Part shown: positions 23,438 through 34,970 of the stretch, piece after piece
Position numbering within the stretch: position 1 is the first letter of the stretch
Layout: each line of letters opens with the position of its first letter
Assembly (NCBI GenBank): GCA_033398695.1
Contig: CM065814.1
Coordinates: 106,332,501-106,396,500 of the forward strand
Direction of reading: 5' to 3'
Source: Orobanche coerulescens
Taxonomy: Eukaryota > Streptophyta > Magnoliopsida > Lamiales > Orobanchaceae
DNA: 64,000 nt
Notes under the pieces: generated by a model
What the model was told of the DNA's origin: nothing
Database searches by the model: none
What the model saw: the letters and a program-made list of their open reading frames with translations, nothing else
Program-made: the position numbers and the translations under genes

Positions 23438-23454
23438 TGGCGCTAGAAGAAGGG
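23438..23454 (+). promoter_or_regulatory. T1 primer binding site (putative)
   Basis: TGGCGCTAGAAGAAGGG follows the LTR by two bases. T2 has the same site with one change. TGG after the LTR is the usual start of a tRNA-complementary site; I do not name the tRNA. Confidence 0.65.
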
Positions 23455-23560
23455 CTTTACCTTTATTTTCTCTCCGACCGTTTTGAAGAACACTCACTGT
23501 TCTTCGGAACATATACTTGAAGAAACACTCACTGTTCCTCAAAGAAAAACCTTCAAGATA

Positions 23561-25191
23561 ATGACGTCTGCCACCACCTCGAATAGAGCGACACTACGGT
23601 CCACCGGATGCCTTATTCCGGTCCAGGCCGAGTCCCAACCTGCGGCGGAAGGCAACCACGGTGACGCTAGACTCTCGCTCCCGCCTCCGAGGGACGGCCC
23701 CAGCCTCTCACTCGATCAATTCCAAACCGCGGAACAGATCAAGGAGGCCATGGCCATCTTAAGGGAGCGACGGAGAGCATGCGACACGCCCACTATTACT
23801 CCATCAGCCATCCGCCGTGCGGGCAAGAGAAAGCTCAAGGGGTTATATGTCGAGAAATTGTCAGAAAGCCCCGAGCCGCAGGAAAAGGCGCTCGCAAGGC
23901 GGGATGATTCTGTCTTCAGCCGCCTAGGGAGTGATCCCTCATGGCGACCTGGGCATTCAGGCCCCAGCCGTGAGACGCCAGAGTCCGAATCCGTCACCAG
24001 GAGTTCGGCGTACCCAACTCCCAGAAGATAGGCCGGCCATCTGGCTCCCACTCGCCAAAGAATTGAGCTCGGCGGCAGAGACCTCGTCGCCTTCCATAGA
24101 GCCAGAAGATTGGTACATGATCGCCTCAGCTCCCGATCCGAGAGCCAGACCGTGAGCAGCCAGGCTACGGCGATGGCCGCAATGCAGCACCAGCTCGACG
24201 AAATGAAGGCGCTCATAGAAACTGGGGCAGGCGCCAAGAGATCGATCGCCGGACCAAGTGAGCCGCTCGCGGTCCAGATCGAGCTTGCCCCCGTGCAACC
24301 GAAGATCGCTCCTCCTCAAATACCTCTGTATGAGGGGAGATCGGACCCTGAGACCCACTTGAGCAAGTTTCGGATCTACATGACCGGATGCAAGGTATCG
24401 GACGAGATGAAGTGCCGAATGTTCCCATTAACATTGGGAGATCTTGCCCATAGGTGGTACATCTCATTGCCACCGCGCTCAATCAACTGTTTTGAGAAGG
24501 TGGCGAACGACTTCACATCGTATTTCGCTGCCAAGGTCGCTCGGCCAGAAGGTCCCCACCGCATGGTGAAGATCAGGCAGGGGAAAGACGAGCCCGATGA
24601 AGATTACATCGACCGGGTGGATGAAATAGTCCTCATCGGCGAGCCCATTAGCGATGAGCTCGCCCTCTACTCGGTCCTGGGGGGATTCTATGGCCATTCA
24701 CCCATGTTCAGGCACCTCACGAAGGACATCCCCCCGACCTACGCAATCTTCCGCGTCAAGGTCGCCGACTTTCTGGCCAGGCAGAGGATGCTCACCCTTC
24801 GCCTAGGCGAGGGATCCACCGGAGAAGGGAAGGCGCCATCTCGGTGAGTTCAATGCCTTCGATAAAGGCGGTCGCAACGCCGCCCGGTGAGTTCAATGCC
24901 TTCGAGGATGTGGAAGTTCACCTCCTCCGCAACCTCAATCTGTCTCCGGCCCATATCTTCAACGCCATCATGTGGCGCGAATGGCTTAGCAAGATGAAGC
25001 CGCTGAGGGGCAACGGTCATCTGGACCGCAGTAAATTTTGTGCCTACCACAAAAGTCCCGGCCACGACACCAGCCAGTGCCGCGACCTCCTCAGACAACT
25101 CTGGAGATTGTTCGAGGAAGGCAAGCTGGACAATTTGGTGACCAAGACAGAACCCCGGGCAGAAAGGACCGGGGGACGCGATCATCAATAG
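23561..25191 (+). pseudogene. gag: T1 gag (broken)
   Basis: The ATG at 23561 (MTSATTSNRATL) follows a roughly 105-bp leader. A Tat-type gag follows: a variable N-terminus, then the retrotransposon gag domain at about 24310-24770 (YEGRSDPETHLSKF, LAHRWYISLPP, ARPEGPHRMVKIRQG, DEDYIDRV). The nucleocapsid zinc site at about 25039-25080 is CAYHKSPGHDTSQC, with His in place of the second Cys, a form also met in other Tat gags. TAG at 24029 replaces CAG of T2. The frame is lost near 24840 and regained, and TAG at 25189 lies where gag runs on into protease. T2's copy is damaged at different places, so each copy decayed on its own. Confidence 0.85.
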
Positions 25192-28100
25192 AACGACGAC
25201 CGTCAACCTCCCAATCCAGTCGCCAGGATCGAGCAAAATGAGCCTGAGTACTCCGACGAGTCGATCCCTCCAATCAACCCCGGCGGCCGGATCAATATGC
25301 TTCAGTCAGGAGGTGGAAACCTCGGAGGTCTTTCTCCGGTTTCCACCATATCAAATAGAAAGCAGAAGGCCAAGCTGAGGGCATTCGCCGGAGTCCATGT
25401 CGTGGTGCCCCCAGAGCCAACCATCTCCAGAGACGCGCTCATCTCCTTCTCCAACAAGGATAGGGAGGGAGTGCAGTGCCCCAAAGAGGATGCATTGGTA
25501 ATCTATGCATATATCCTTGGGAAAATGGTCGGCTGCGTGCTGGTTGACAATGGGAGCTTTTGCAACATCATATTCAAATATGCTCTGGACCAGCTCGGCA
25601 ACCTGACCAAGTTCATCAAGCCATTCGATACCATGCTACAAGGGTTCGGCGACAATATGGTCCAAGCCTATGGAAGGATCAAGCTCTCCGTCGAGCTAAT
25701 CTGCTGTTACGATCCCAAGGTTAAGATCACTAGGACCCTCAATTTTGTAATCATAGATAGGCCCAGCATCTATAATGGGTTCCTAGGTCGCCCCTTTCTA
25801 GAAACCTTTGAGGCGGTCGCCTCTTCTTTCTTTTACTGTATCAAGTTCCCCACTACCGATGGGACAGTCGGTACTATAAAAGGAGACCAGCTAATGGCAA
25901 AGAAATGTTTGAATTACTCCTATGTCGTAACTTCCCCTTTAAACGTTTCCTGTACTATTTGTAACATTGAGACGATCGACATTCAACCGATGGAGATCGA
26001 CAAGCCAAGCACCTCATACCAGCCCAACTCATAGGACGGAATCTCACATCATTTATCGGACGACATCGAGCCAAGGATCGGCTTCGAGCCAAGCCTCACC
26101 ATTGATCCAAGGATCGAGTCCGGCGATCATTCCAAACGAGAAGCGACTGTCCCCATCGAAGAGTTGGAAAGTATAACAATTGATCCGGCTCGCCCGGAGC
26201 GGGAAGTGCAGATCGGCTCAAGAGTCGGTCCCGAGTTAAAAGATAATCTGACCAGTTTACTACGAAAGAACATCGGAGTCTTTGCATGGTCGCATCAAGA
26301 TATGGTCGGCATCAGTCCTGAACACGCTTGCCACTATCTAAAGATCGACCCGGCAAGGAAGCCTGCTCACCAGAAACGTAGGAAATTCGGTCCTGAGAAG
26401 TATGCTGCGCTCGACGCAGAAGTCAAAAAGCTACCCGACAACAAACTGATCTCAGTAGCTACCGACGAGCCACAGTGGGTAGCCATCGCGGTGCTCGTCC
26501 AAAAGGCGAGCAACTCCTGGAGGTTATGCATCAATTTCACTGACCTCAACGCGTCGTGTCCGAAAGATCACTTTCCAATGCCTCATATTGACCACTTGGT
26601 CGATAGCACAGCAGGTTGCGAAATGATGTCATTTGTGGACGCCTTCGCCGGGTACCATCAGATCCCAATGGTGGAGAAAGACGTAAAACACACGTCATTC
26701 CACACAGAAAAAAATGTGTAGCTTTGGGTCTGAATGCCGTTCGGTCTGAAAAATGCGGGGCCGACCTACCAACGACTAGTCAACGGGATATTTGCCGATC
26801 AGATCGGCAAGACCATGGAGGTTTACATTGACGACATCGTGGTCAAGAGCCTCAAAAAAAAGATCACCTCAAAGACCTTGCCGATACATTCTCCATCCTC
26901 GAGAAATTCAACATGAAACTGAACCCCAAGAAATGCAACTTCGGGTAAGCTCCGGAAAGTTCTTGGGGCATATCGTGAGCCAAAGGGGGATCGAAGCGAA
27001 CCCCACCAAGATCAAGGCGATCCTCGACATGCAGGAACCACGGAATGTCAAGCAGGTGCAATGCCTCACGGGGTGTCTAGCAGCCCTTAACCGTTTCATT
27101 TCTCGGCTCGGAGACAAAAGCAAGCCATTCTTCTCCACCATAAAGAATAAGAAATTTGCGTGGACGAAGGAAACTCAAATGGAATTCGCCAAAATCAAGG
27201 AGTATCTGTCTAATCCCCAAATTTTGGCAAAACCAATCCCCGACGAAAAGCTATTCCTCTACTTGGCAGCCTTGGAGGTCGCGCTGAGCGCTGTATTAGT
27301 GCGAGCAGAGGGGCAAGCCCACTTGCCGATCTACTTCGTCAGTCAAGCGCTTCATGACGTGGAAACGCGTTACACACCTCTGGAGAAGCTCGCCTACGCA
27401 CTAGTCATGAGTGTTCACAAGCTGAGAGCCTATTTCTTCGAACACCAAGTGGAGCTTCTGATGACTCTCCCTCTAAGGCAAGTTCTGCAACGGCCAGACA
27501 CCAACGGGCGACTCCTCAAGTGGTCACTGGAGATCGCCTAATACGGTGTCATGTACGCTCCTCGTATGGCGATCAAAGGCCAGGCTCTGGCGGATTTCGT
27601 GGTGGAATTAACATTTCCGCCCAGTCCGACCCAGGTCGGCCGTCCCGCCTGGAAATTGTACGTAGATGGCTCGGCGACCAGCTCGCGAGCTGGGGTAGGG
27701 ATTGTCCTCATCATCCCCGACGACCAGAGTTTTACAAATGCTGTGCGTTTCGGGTTCCGTGCGACCAATAATAAAGCCGAGTACGAAGCCTTGGTAGGCG
27801 GGCTCGATCTAGCACTCGCCATGGACGTTCGTCGCCTTCACATCTTTATGGACTCCCTCTTGGTCGTGAACCAAGTCAAGGGGGAATATGAGGCGCGCGG
27901 CGAACAGATGATCAAATATCAAGAATTGTTCGCCGAAATGTGCACAAAGTTTGAAGAAGTGCTGATCGAACAAGTCTCGAGAGAGCATAACTCCCAGGCT
28001 GATGCCCTATCCAAACTCGCATCGTCAGATTGGGCGGCAGACTTCTCTAACATCCAAATCACTAAGTCGGCAAGATCGCCGATCGACAAAAGCCTGGTCG

Positions 28101-29313
28101 CCACAGTTGCCATCGCCGAAGAGAACTGTATGACTCCGTTCGTTGAGTACTTGAAGGACGAAACGGTCCCTGCAGATCGGATCAAGTCTAGTCAGCTTCA
28201 GCTCCGAGCAACCAGATACACCCTATTGGACGACCGGCTTTACAAGCGAGCTTTCAGCCTTTCTCTTCTCAAATACATTACGCCGGAGGAAAGACGACTT
28301 ATTTTAGCTGAAATCCATGACGGGATCTATGGAAATCACGCTGGAGGGCGAGCTCTCATCCAAAAGACGACCAGGCAAGGCTTTTTCTGGCCTACCCTGC
28401 AAAAGGACGCGATCGACTATGCCCGATCTTGTCACAGGTGTCAAATAATGGGCCCTAACATCAAGCTCTCCCCGAGCAGCTCACCTCTATGTACAGTCCG
28501 TGGCCGTTCGCCCAATGGGGCATCGACCTCATCGCTCCTTTGCCGACGGCACCAGGGGAATGTAAATTCGCCATCGTGGGGGTCGATTGTTTCACGAAAT
28601 GGGCAGAGGCCGAACCACTCAACAAGATCAGCCAAGAACAAGTGATCAAGTTCATTTGGAAGAACATCATCTGCCGATTCGGTCTACCTCAGGCTATCAT
28701 CTCCGACAACGGGAAGCAGTTCGACGGTTTGGAAGTTATGCAATTCTGCGAAAAATGGGGAGTTAAAAAGTTGTTCTCGGCACCTTACCACCCTCAAACA
28801 AACGGGCAGGTAGAGGCTGTAAACAAGATCCTCAAGCACACGATCAAAGCAAGACTCGAATCCAAACAAGGACGATGGGCGAGCGAGCTCCCGGATGTTT
28901 TGTGGTCCTACCGAACGACGACCCGAAATTCAACCGGCGAGACCCCATTCGCCCTCGCTTTCGGAACATAAGCAGTGATCCAATCGGAGATCGCCGTCCT
29001 CAGCCACCGAACGGCACAACAGATGACGATAGACAACGTTGTAGCTCGGCGGATCGACTTGGATATGCTCGAGGAACGACGACTGACCTCAGAAATGAAG
29101 AACACGATCCACAAAAGGAAATCCGAAAAATTCTTCAATTCGAAGGTCAAGGAAAGGCGTTTTCAAGTGGGCGACCTAGTCCTCAAAAAGGTCCAGACCC
29201 ACACGGGAATATTTGGCCCGAATTGGGAGGGCCCGTTCAGGATATCCAAGTGGCTGACCAAAGGAGCCTACGAGCTCCAACACCCAGACGGCACTCTGGA
29301 CCAATATCCCTAG
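25192..29313 (+). pseudogene. pol: T1 pol: protease, reverse transcriptase, two RNases H, integrase (broken)
   Basis: Protease: VLVDNGSFCN near 25540, the D-N-G form. Reverse transcriptase: about 26290-27000, with TAG 26719, TGA 26731 (shared with T2), YIDD at 26824-26835 and a frame change near 26860. The first RNase H (27230-27480) reads LFLYLAALEVALSAV where an active one has the catalytic Asp (TDAS), so it is probably inactive. TAA 27539 is CAA in T2. The second, archaeal-type RNase H (27650-28010) keeps YVDGSA, EYEAL, DSLLVV and a late Asp in ADALS. Integrase has a zinc site (HAGG, CHRC) and intact D-D-E in GIDLIAP, ISDNG and TNGQVE. The frame changes near 28475, TAA is at 28972, and the end LDQYP is at 29313. 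Confidence 0.9.
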
Positions 29314-30441
29314 AACGCCATTCATTTGAAGAAATACTATCAATAAAAACACCATGTATTCATTTATTCAATGTACAAAGAGCTTAATGAGATTCTCCGA
29401 TCCTATCGAAGTGATTTTCCTCGACAAAGCAACCAAGAAGAGGATGACTCGCTCGCCCTCCGAGACAAGCGACCCCCCCCCAGCACAACGTATACCGTCA
29501 AGGACCGTCATCTAACATGACGATCCGAGGTAGAAAAGTGCAGCCATGGTTCTGAAGGTTGATGGAACCGATAGCCCGACCATTCAAGGTTCCTTTGGAC
29601 AGAGATCGCCCGCCCTTTCGTTTAAATACGAGGAGGGCGTAGCCGAAGGACCCTCCAAAATAGATCTCTGGACACACTCGCCCGCCCTCAGATCCATCAT
29701 CTAACATGGTGGACCTGGACAATGCGACGCGTACCTCCCCCCGTCACCACGTATGCCCTCCTAGGTCTGCCATCTAACATGTCGGTCCCAGGCAGAAAAG
29801 TGCTAACAAGCCACGGTCGCAGAGTCGATTAATCCGACGGCGCCCCGTGCAAGGACTCCTCCAGGCAGAGACCGTCCGCCCCATCGCTACATGGTGAGGC
29901 AAAACGTAGCCTACAGAGGACCCTCACAATTAAGTGAGTCGCGAGAAGTTGGCCATCAGGTGGAATGTCGCTCACGCACAAGACATGGTCGTGGAGGTCG
30001 GTTCCATCGAACCCCATGACCGTACAAGGTCCTTCCTCGAGGGATCAGCAAAATTAAAGATCGCAAGAACCAAACTACAGAGCTATCTACACGATTTATT
30101 TTCGTTCCTTTACTTTCACTAAGTAAACAAAAACAAGGGGCAGATGGGAGCCATACATACGCTCGGCTTTGCTCAAATACACATACGACGATCGGTTTTG
30201 TTCTGAAATTTACCAGTATGAATCTAAGTATATCAATCCATTTAGAGCCGTACATACGACGATCGCTCCTCAAACACTTGTGTGAAGTCAAATGCAAAAG
30301 ATTCATACAGATGATCGTACAAGCAAGAAATCAGAAGCAAAATATTTATTTCATTTTCCGAAATACATGTACAAGCGCCCGAAGCCAAAACACAACAAAG
30401 CTGAAAAATTACAAGTGAAAACAAAATGAAAGCGGACAAAC
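29314..30441 (+). repeat. Non-coding interval with degenerate tandem repeats in T1
   Basis: Two long units can be aligned by eye, starting near 29505 and 29767 (period about 262 bp). Both have CATCTAACATG, then GGTAGAAAAGTG or GGCAGAAAAGTG, then a run ending in CCGTCCGCCC-like words. A third partial CATCTAACATGG is near 29697. ACATACGACGATCG recurs at 30181 and 30250. Tandem repeats between pol and the 3' LTR are known from Tat-lineage elements. The 109- and 116-aa minus-strand frames here have no recognised domain. Confidence 0.55.
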
Positions 30442-32952
30442 TCAGGCTGCCCCCGCCTGGCCTTCCCCACTGGCCGCTGGATTGGTCCGGCCTTCGCCAC
30501 CGACAGCTGGATTGACGTGCGCCTCCTCGCCGGTGTCCAGGTGAACGAGGTTGTCCAGCGATGGATACCATCTCAGGTCGATTCCGAGGTCAGAGAGGTC
30601 AAGGATCGGCACAAAGAAAGCCAGCTGCAGAGGGTGCTCAAGCACGTAGGCTTTGAAATTATCAACTAGAGGACCGACCTCAAGCCCTCCCTTCTTGGCA
30701 GCGCGGATGGCGTCAGCATAAGCCATGTAATAGGCAAATTCGCTGACGTACTCCACGCTGAGGAAGGGATCGGCCTCGGTCGCCTTTAGCTTCTCCCTCA
30801 GCCCCGCGATCGTTTGATCCGCGCCCTGGAGCTCAGCAACCTTAGCGGCCACCTCTCCCTTCGACGACTCCAGTTGGCCATTCAACGGGTCCACAACCGC
30901 CTTCAGCTCAGTCGCCTCCTTCTGCTAGGCCACGTACAACCGGCGGGCTTCCGTCATTTGATCACGCAACTGGTCGATTGCCGCCTGGGCCCGGTCGAGA
31001 TCCTGCTTCGCCCGCTTGGCCGCCTCCAAGGACTCTTTCTCCATTTCTGTGATCCTGTCGGCAAACTCGGCGTTCTGATTCCGAGAAGTCTCGAGGTCCA
31101 TATAGAGACAGGCGGTAGAGGGCCACCCCTCATAATCCTTCACGGCCTGAGCGGCCATCGTTGCCTTTTGAAGGGCCAGAGCAAGGGTCGCCTGCATGGC
31201 GTCTCCGGACTGCCGGCGCGCGATCGCATCCAGATCAGTCGTCCAAGCCTTCTGCAGGACGGCGATAGCCCGAGAGACGTAGTGAGGGACGTCGTTAGGC
31301 TCGCGGGGAGATCTGCTCGCGAGGAAGTCCAACACCATCGGAGAGCAATTCGGGTCGGCAAGACGGACCCTGCACCAAGAACAAAGGAATTAGTATGTCC
31401 CCTACACAAGTGACATAACTCAGCAGAGCAACCAAACTTACCTTTCGACCTTCTCTGGGTTGCGGACGAAGAAAGGGTTACCTCCGCCTCTTGCGGTTAA
31501 GCTGGAGCTGCTCCTCCTCCCGAGGTTCCGGCTCGTTGACGATAAGCCCCACGAGAGGTCTCGCCTCTGGGATAGGACGGGTCGTCGCCGCAGGGGCACG
31601 GCTCATCTTCTTCCCTTGTCGGAGACGACTCATGACCCCAGGGTTCGACATGGAAATTTCTCTCGGTAGCTCGGAGTAGCGGGGGAAGTAGATATCTGCC
31701 AAAAAAAAACAATCAACCAATTTAGTCGTCTTGTTCAATCAAAGGCGATCGTCAAGCAAAAGGAGATCGTAAACATTTGTACCTGGGACCCTTAAGTGGC
31801 AGGGAAAGCGGAACAACCGAGCGGCCAACCAATGAGCTTCGTTGTTAATCACGCGAGTGTCGATATAACTGTCCGGAAGACTACGGATTCGCTCCCAAAC
31901 GATCGAAAAATCAAATGGTAGGTCGCCTGCTGCCGGAACAAGGGTACCTGCAAAAAGAAAACCAAATTAGATCAGTTCGAGATGTATCCGAACGAAGGGA
32001 GAGTCAAAACCCTTACTCGGATTTCTCTCCCGGAAGCCGGTGGGGATATCCAACTCATCGTCGGGTTTGTCGATCCCGGCCGATTTCCACGCACCGCCGA
32101 CCCAACACCACTTTGTCAGGTCGCCCCAGACCTTGTTCGGCACCCCAAGAATCACCCGGCCCGAGCGACCCTGGATGTGATAACTGCCAACGGAACCTTT
32201 CTGCGTCGTCAGCTTAAAGAGATAGTTCATCTCCAGCGCAGAAGGAAGACGGAACAGCCGGTGACCGCCAAATAGAGTGAAAGTGCTGACGATCTACAAC
32301 CAGGCGTTCGGCGTCAGTTGGAGCGGCGCCACATTCCAAGCGGTCAACAGATACGACACGGAAAACAACAGTGGGAACCGCAGTCCGGCCCCCATGATCA
32401 ACTCGTTAACGGTGACCATACCCTCGGGAGGTTAGTCGGCACGTTCGTTCTCGGCAGGCACATACAGTGAACGTCGGAGGGGACATGGAACTCCGCCCTC
32501 CAACGAGTCAAATCCTTCTTGGTCGCCGAACTCTTGATCTGGCGAAGGGTCCACGGGGAGTGGCCCGCAGCCCGAAACAATGTCCGCTTTACGGGTTCAT
32601 GGGGGTGGGCGACCCAATATGCGCGAAAGTCGAACTTAGGGCGTGGGCCGGCTAATCTCTCCATAAGCTCTGCAAATTCTAAAAAGGCTTGTCCGAACAC
32701 ACTGTTATGCTCCCAGTATAGTCTTATTGCCTCCCCCTATTCGGCCTGTGAGCGCTTCTGCTCCGCCTCCGCCGACTTCGCCGCGTCAGCCTCGTTGAAG
32801 AGTTCTTCAACCTCCGTGGGTTCAATCCCGGTGTGGATGGCCTCGACGGCTGTCTCCACGTGAAAATCCGCATAGGTTTGATCCCGAGCAGTCGAAGTCG
32901 CGGCGGCGGAAGTGCTACCCGCCTCATACATGTTTGATCCTCCTCCGGACAT
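30442..32952 (-). pseudogene. T1 antisense spliced accessory gene (broken)
   Basis: Read antisense to gag-pol. ATG at 32952 (MSGGGSNMYEAG). Four exons: 32952-32017, 31947-31783, 31695-31442 and 31369-30442. The three introns (69, 87 and 72 nt) begin GTAAGG, GTACAA and GTAAGT and end TGCAG, GGCAG and TGCAG. Codon phases agree across all three junctions. Exon 1 resembles the plant 'putative gypsy-type transposon' domain (LRFPLLFSVSYLLTAWN, then QLTPNAW). Exon 4 is a Glu/Ala-rich coiled coil. Damage: TAG 32737-32739, a lost base near 32430, TAG 32294-32296, a frame change near 31480 in exon 3, and TAG 30925-30927. Antisense ORFs are known in Tat relatives; the function is unknown. Confidence 0.75.
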
Positions 32953-33102
32953 ATTCAAATAGAAAGGAGGGAGAAAAGCTTTTGTTCTTACCTAAAGAGT
33001 CTGAGTCGAACGACGATCGTCACACAAAGCTTCAAGAAAATTCAGAAATGTCTTCTTCTTCTCCGGCGAAAACGCATAAAGTTATAACCCCAGAAGCCCT
33101 AG

Positions 33103-33113
33103 CCCCTTTTATA
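33103..33113 (-). promoter_or_regulatory. TATA box of the T1 antisense gene
   Basis: On the minus strand the sequence reads CCTATAAAAGGGGCT, 151 bp upstream of the antisense ATG (32952). It lies inside the element, outside the LTR. A donor-like AGGTAAGA in the leader near 32996 could mark a 5'-UTR intron, but I see no clear acceptor. Confidence 0.6.
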
Positions 33114-33469
33114 GGCGAGAGCGGGGACTTCTGGGCAAATAAACGGAGTCTCGAGGGCTGAAGTGCAACCGTCGGATAAGTCGCATTTAATGCCGCCCTC
33201 GAAATCCGCATGTGCGTCGTTTCGAGGGCACGCCAAACAACAAGTCTGACAGAATCGTCAGACTCCCCCAACGGGAGCACGACATGTGCCCCAGTGACGT
33301 TTCAAAGCCCGCTTCCACTTTCCGCTCTTTTCAGCGACCGGGGAGGTCATCCAAATTCGAAATCCGTCTGCTTGAGAGATGATCGTCTGCTTCATAAAAG
33401 GAGGAGTCGCTCGTCTAATGCAAACGATCGCCAGTAGATCCACCTCACCCCACGTCTTCAACATCGGAG

Positions 33470-33485
33470 CGAGCTGGGGGGCAAT
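33470..33485 (+). promoter_or_regulatory. T1 polypurine tract
   Basis: GAGCTGGGGGGCAAT directly abuts the 3' LTR start. Confidence 0.75.
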
Positions 33486-34422
33486 TGTTGTGTGGCGATT
33501 TATACGCCTCGAAGGCGATCGGTATAATGGCCGGGCGACCGAAGCCGACATCAAATAGACCAAGGCAGACGTGCCAACCGAAGATGCCAGATCATGGTCA
33601 AACGCCTAGCGGCCGACGTCCAGGGCGATCGTTTCTTGGCACCTGGCGATCGCCTCTAGTACCCGACCTATGACGACCATACTATGCCACGTGTAAAACC
33701 AACATCCGTCAAAGTTTGCGAAGACCGAATCTCGGGATGAAGGCCCATGTGCAGATCCGAAAAAGGCACTGCAAGAACAGGCTTGACTCCAGCCCATCAG
33801 CGGTCGTCGGTGACAAGGACAGCCTCACCTACCGCCAGACCCGCCGAAAGGTCGTAGGTGGGACCTCCCAAGATTGCGACGTGAGGCACATGTCACCTTC
33901 TCATTGGTTCGCGTATTTGACTGCCAGCAGCAGGTGCGGACTTTAAGGAAACAAGTCCCACGTGCTGGGATGATCGCCCGTTTAATTTAATACAGGAACG
34001 GCGGTCGCCCATGTGGGACAGGGACATCCCAACAACCTCCTCTTCTATAAATAGGAGACCTCCAGCATTGGAAAAGGGGACGTGAACATGATTACACACA
34101 ATAAACAATACACAGAACACTTCATCTTTGTAACAAGAACTCACAGAGCTTTAACTCTGGTTCTTCCGGTAATCAACAGCACTCAAGAGCTAGATAACTC
34201 GGGGCATTACACTCCTTGTAATTGTACTATAACATTAATACTCGTACTCTAAAGCTGCGTCCGTATTAATAATATCTCGCAAGAGCATTCAAGCCCGGGA
34301 CTAACAACCCCGGCAAATCTTGTGTCATTTACATTCATTCGTACGTGCTCTCGCATTTTGTTTGTTACTCACCTGTATCCATATCCAGCAAACCATTACA
34401 TATAATATTTTGGGTAACGACA
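33486..34422 (+). mobile_element. T1 3' LTR
   Basis: 937 bp, uninterrupted. It starts TGTTGTGTGG and ends GGGTAACGACA, with the TATA box TATAAATA at 34046-34053. It preserves the intact site into which S1 inserted in the 5' LTR (ACTCGTACTCTAAAGC near 34240). Confidence 0.92.
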
Positions 34423-34734
34423 TAACCTATACATCGTGTAAAATAGTAAGCCAGGCATGACATTGATATTGTATGTATTGGTGTGTTTCTGGTGAATGGT
34501 ATGTATTATGCGTAGATATTGGGTGATGTGTGTTAAGCAGGTAGGGCATGCTACCTACTTTGATCATGGAATTAGGTATCAACTTGACTCATATGCCAGG
34601 TATAGTCGTGTTCTTATGAGACTTATGATTGTACGTGCTATGTTGGCTTATATTTGTATTCTGTGATATTAGTTGATTGTATGACTTTGATGATTGTTAT
34701 TGTGCCCGCATGAGTGAGATACAATAAAGAGCAT

Positions 34735-34970
34735 AGAAGATGTATCTACCAAGAACTGGGAACGATTTAAAATGATCTTCAGGAACAAATGTTACAGCTC
34801 TTGTACGTGCATGAAGATGAACGAGTTTATACAACTGAGGCAGGGGAGTATCACTATCGCGGACTATATTCATAAGTTCGAACAACTATCAAGGTTTGTT
34901 GAACATATGGTAGGTACGGATGAGGTGAAGACAAAAAGGTCTCTTGAATGGTTAAGATCAGAACTCTAGG
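34735..34970 (+). pseudogene. gag: G2 gag fragment
   Basis: A short gag-domain segment, WERFKMIFRNKCY then EFIQLRQGSITIADYIHKFEQLS, the pattern of Gypsy capsid domains. It ends at a stop at 34969 (within the LEWLRSEL motif). Further gag-like scraps run to about 35370 in shifted frames. Not functional. Confidence 0.65.

Larger units (their letters stand above)
10235..34422 (+). mobile_element. T1: Tat-lineage Gypsy element with Sirevirus S1 nested in its 5' LTR
   Basis: The LTRs start TGTTGTG and end AACRACA. The 5' LTR is 10235-10998 plus 23257-23435, the 3' LTR 33486-34422. Flanks are GAACC (10230-10234) and TAACC (34423-34427), a 5-bp target duplication with one difference. Without S1 the element is about 11.9 kb. 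The order is gag, protease, reverse transcriptase, RNase H, a second RNase H, integrase, tandem repeats, an antisense spliced gene, purine tract, LTR. The second RNase H and an antisense gene before the 3' LTR are known Tat-lineage traits (Grande and Retand relatives). The first 135 bp of the two LTRs differ at seven positions by eye, so the insertion is not recent. Confidence 0.92.

Noticed and set aside
23716..24358. Minus-strand frames across T1 gag
   Set aside because: Shadows of the gag frame, which carries the recognisable domain and matches T2.
30814..31413. 199-codon plus-strand frame in T1
   Set aside because: It overlaps exon 4 of the antisense gene, which has splice sites, coiled-coil character and agreement with neighbouring exons; the plus reading has no domain.
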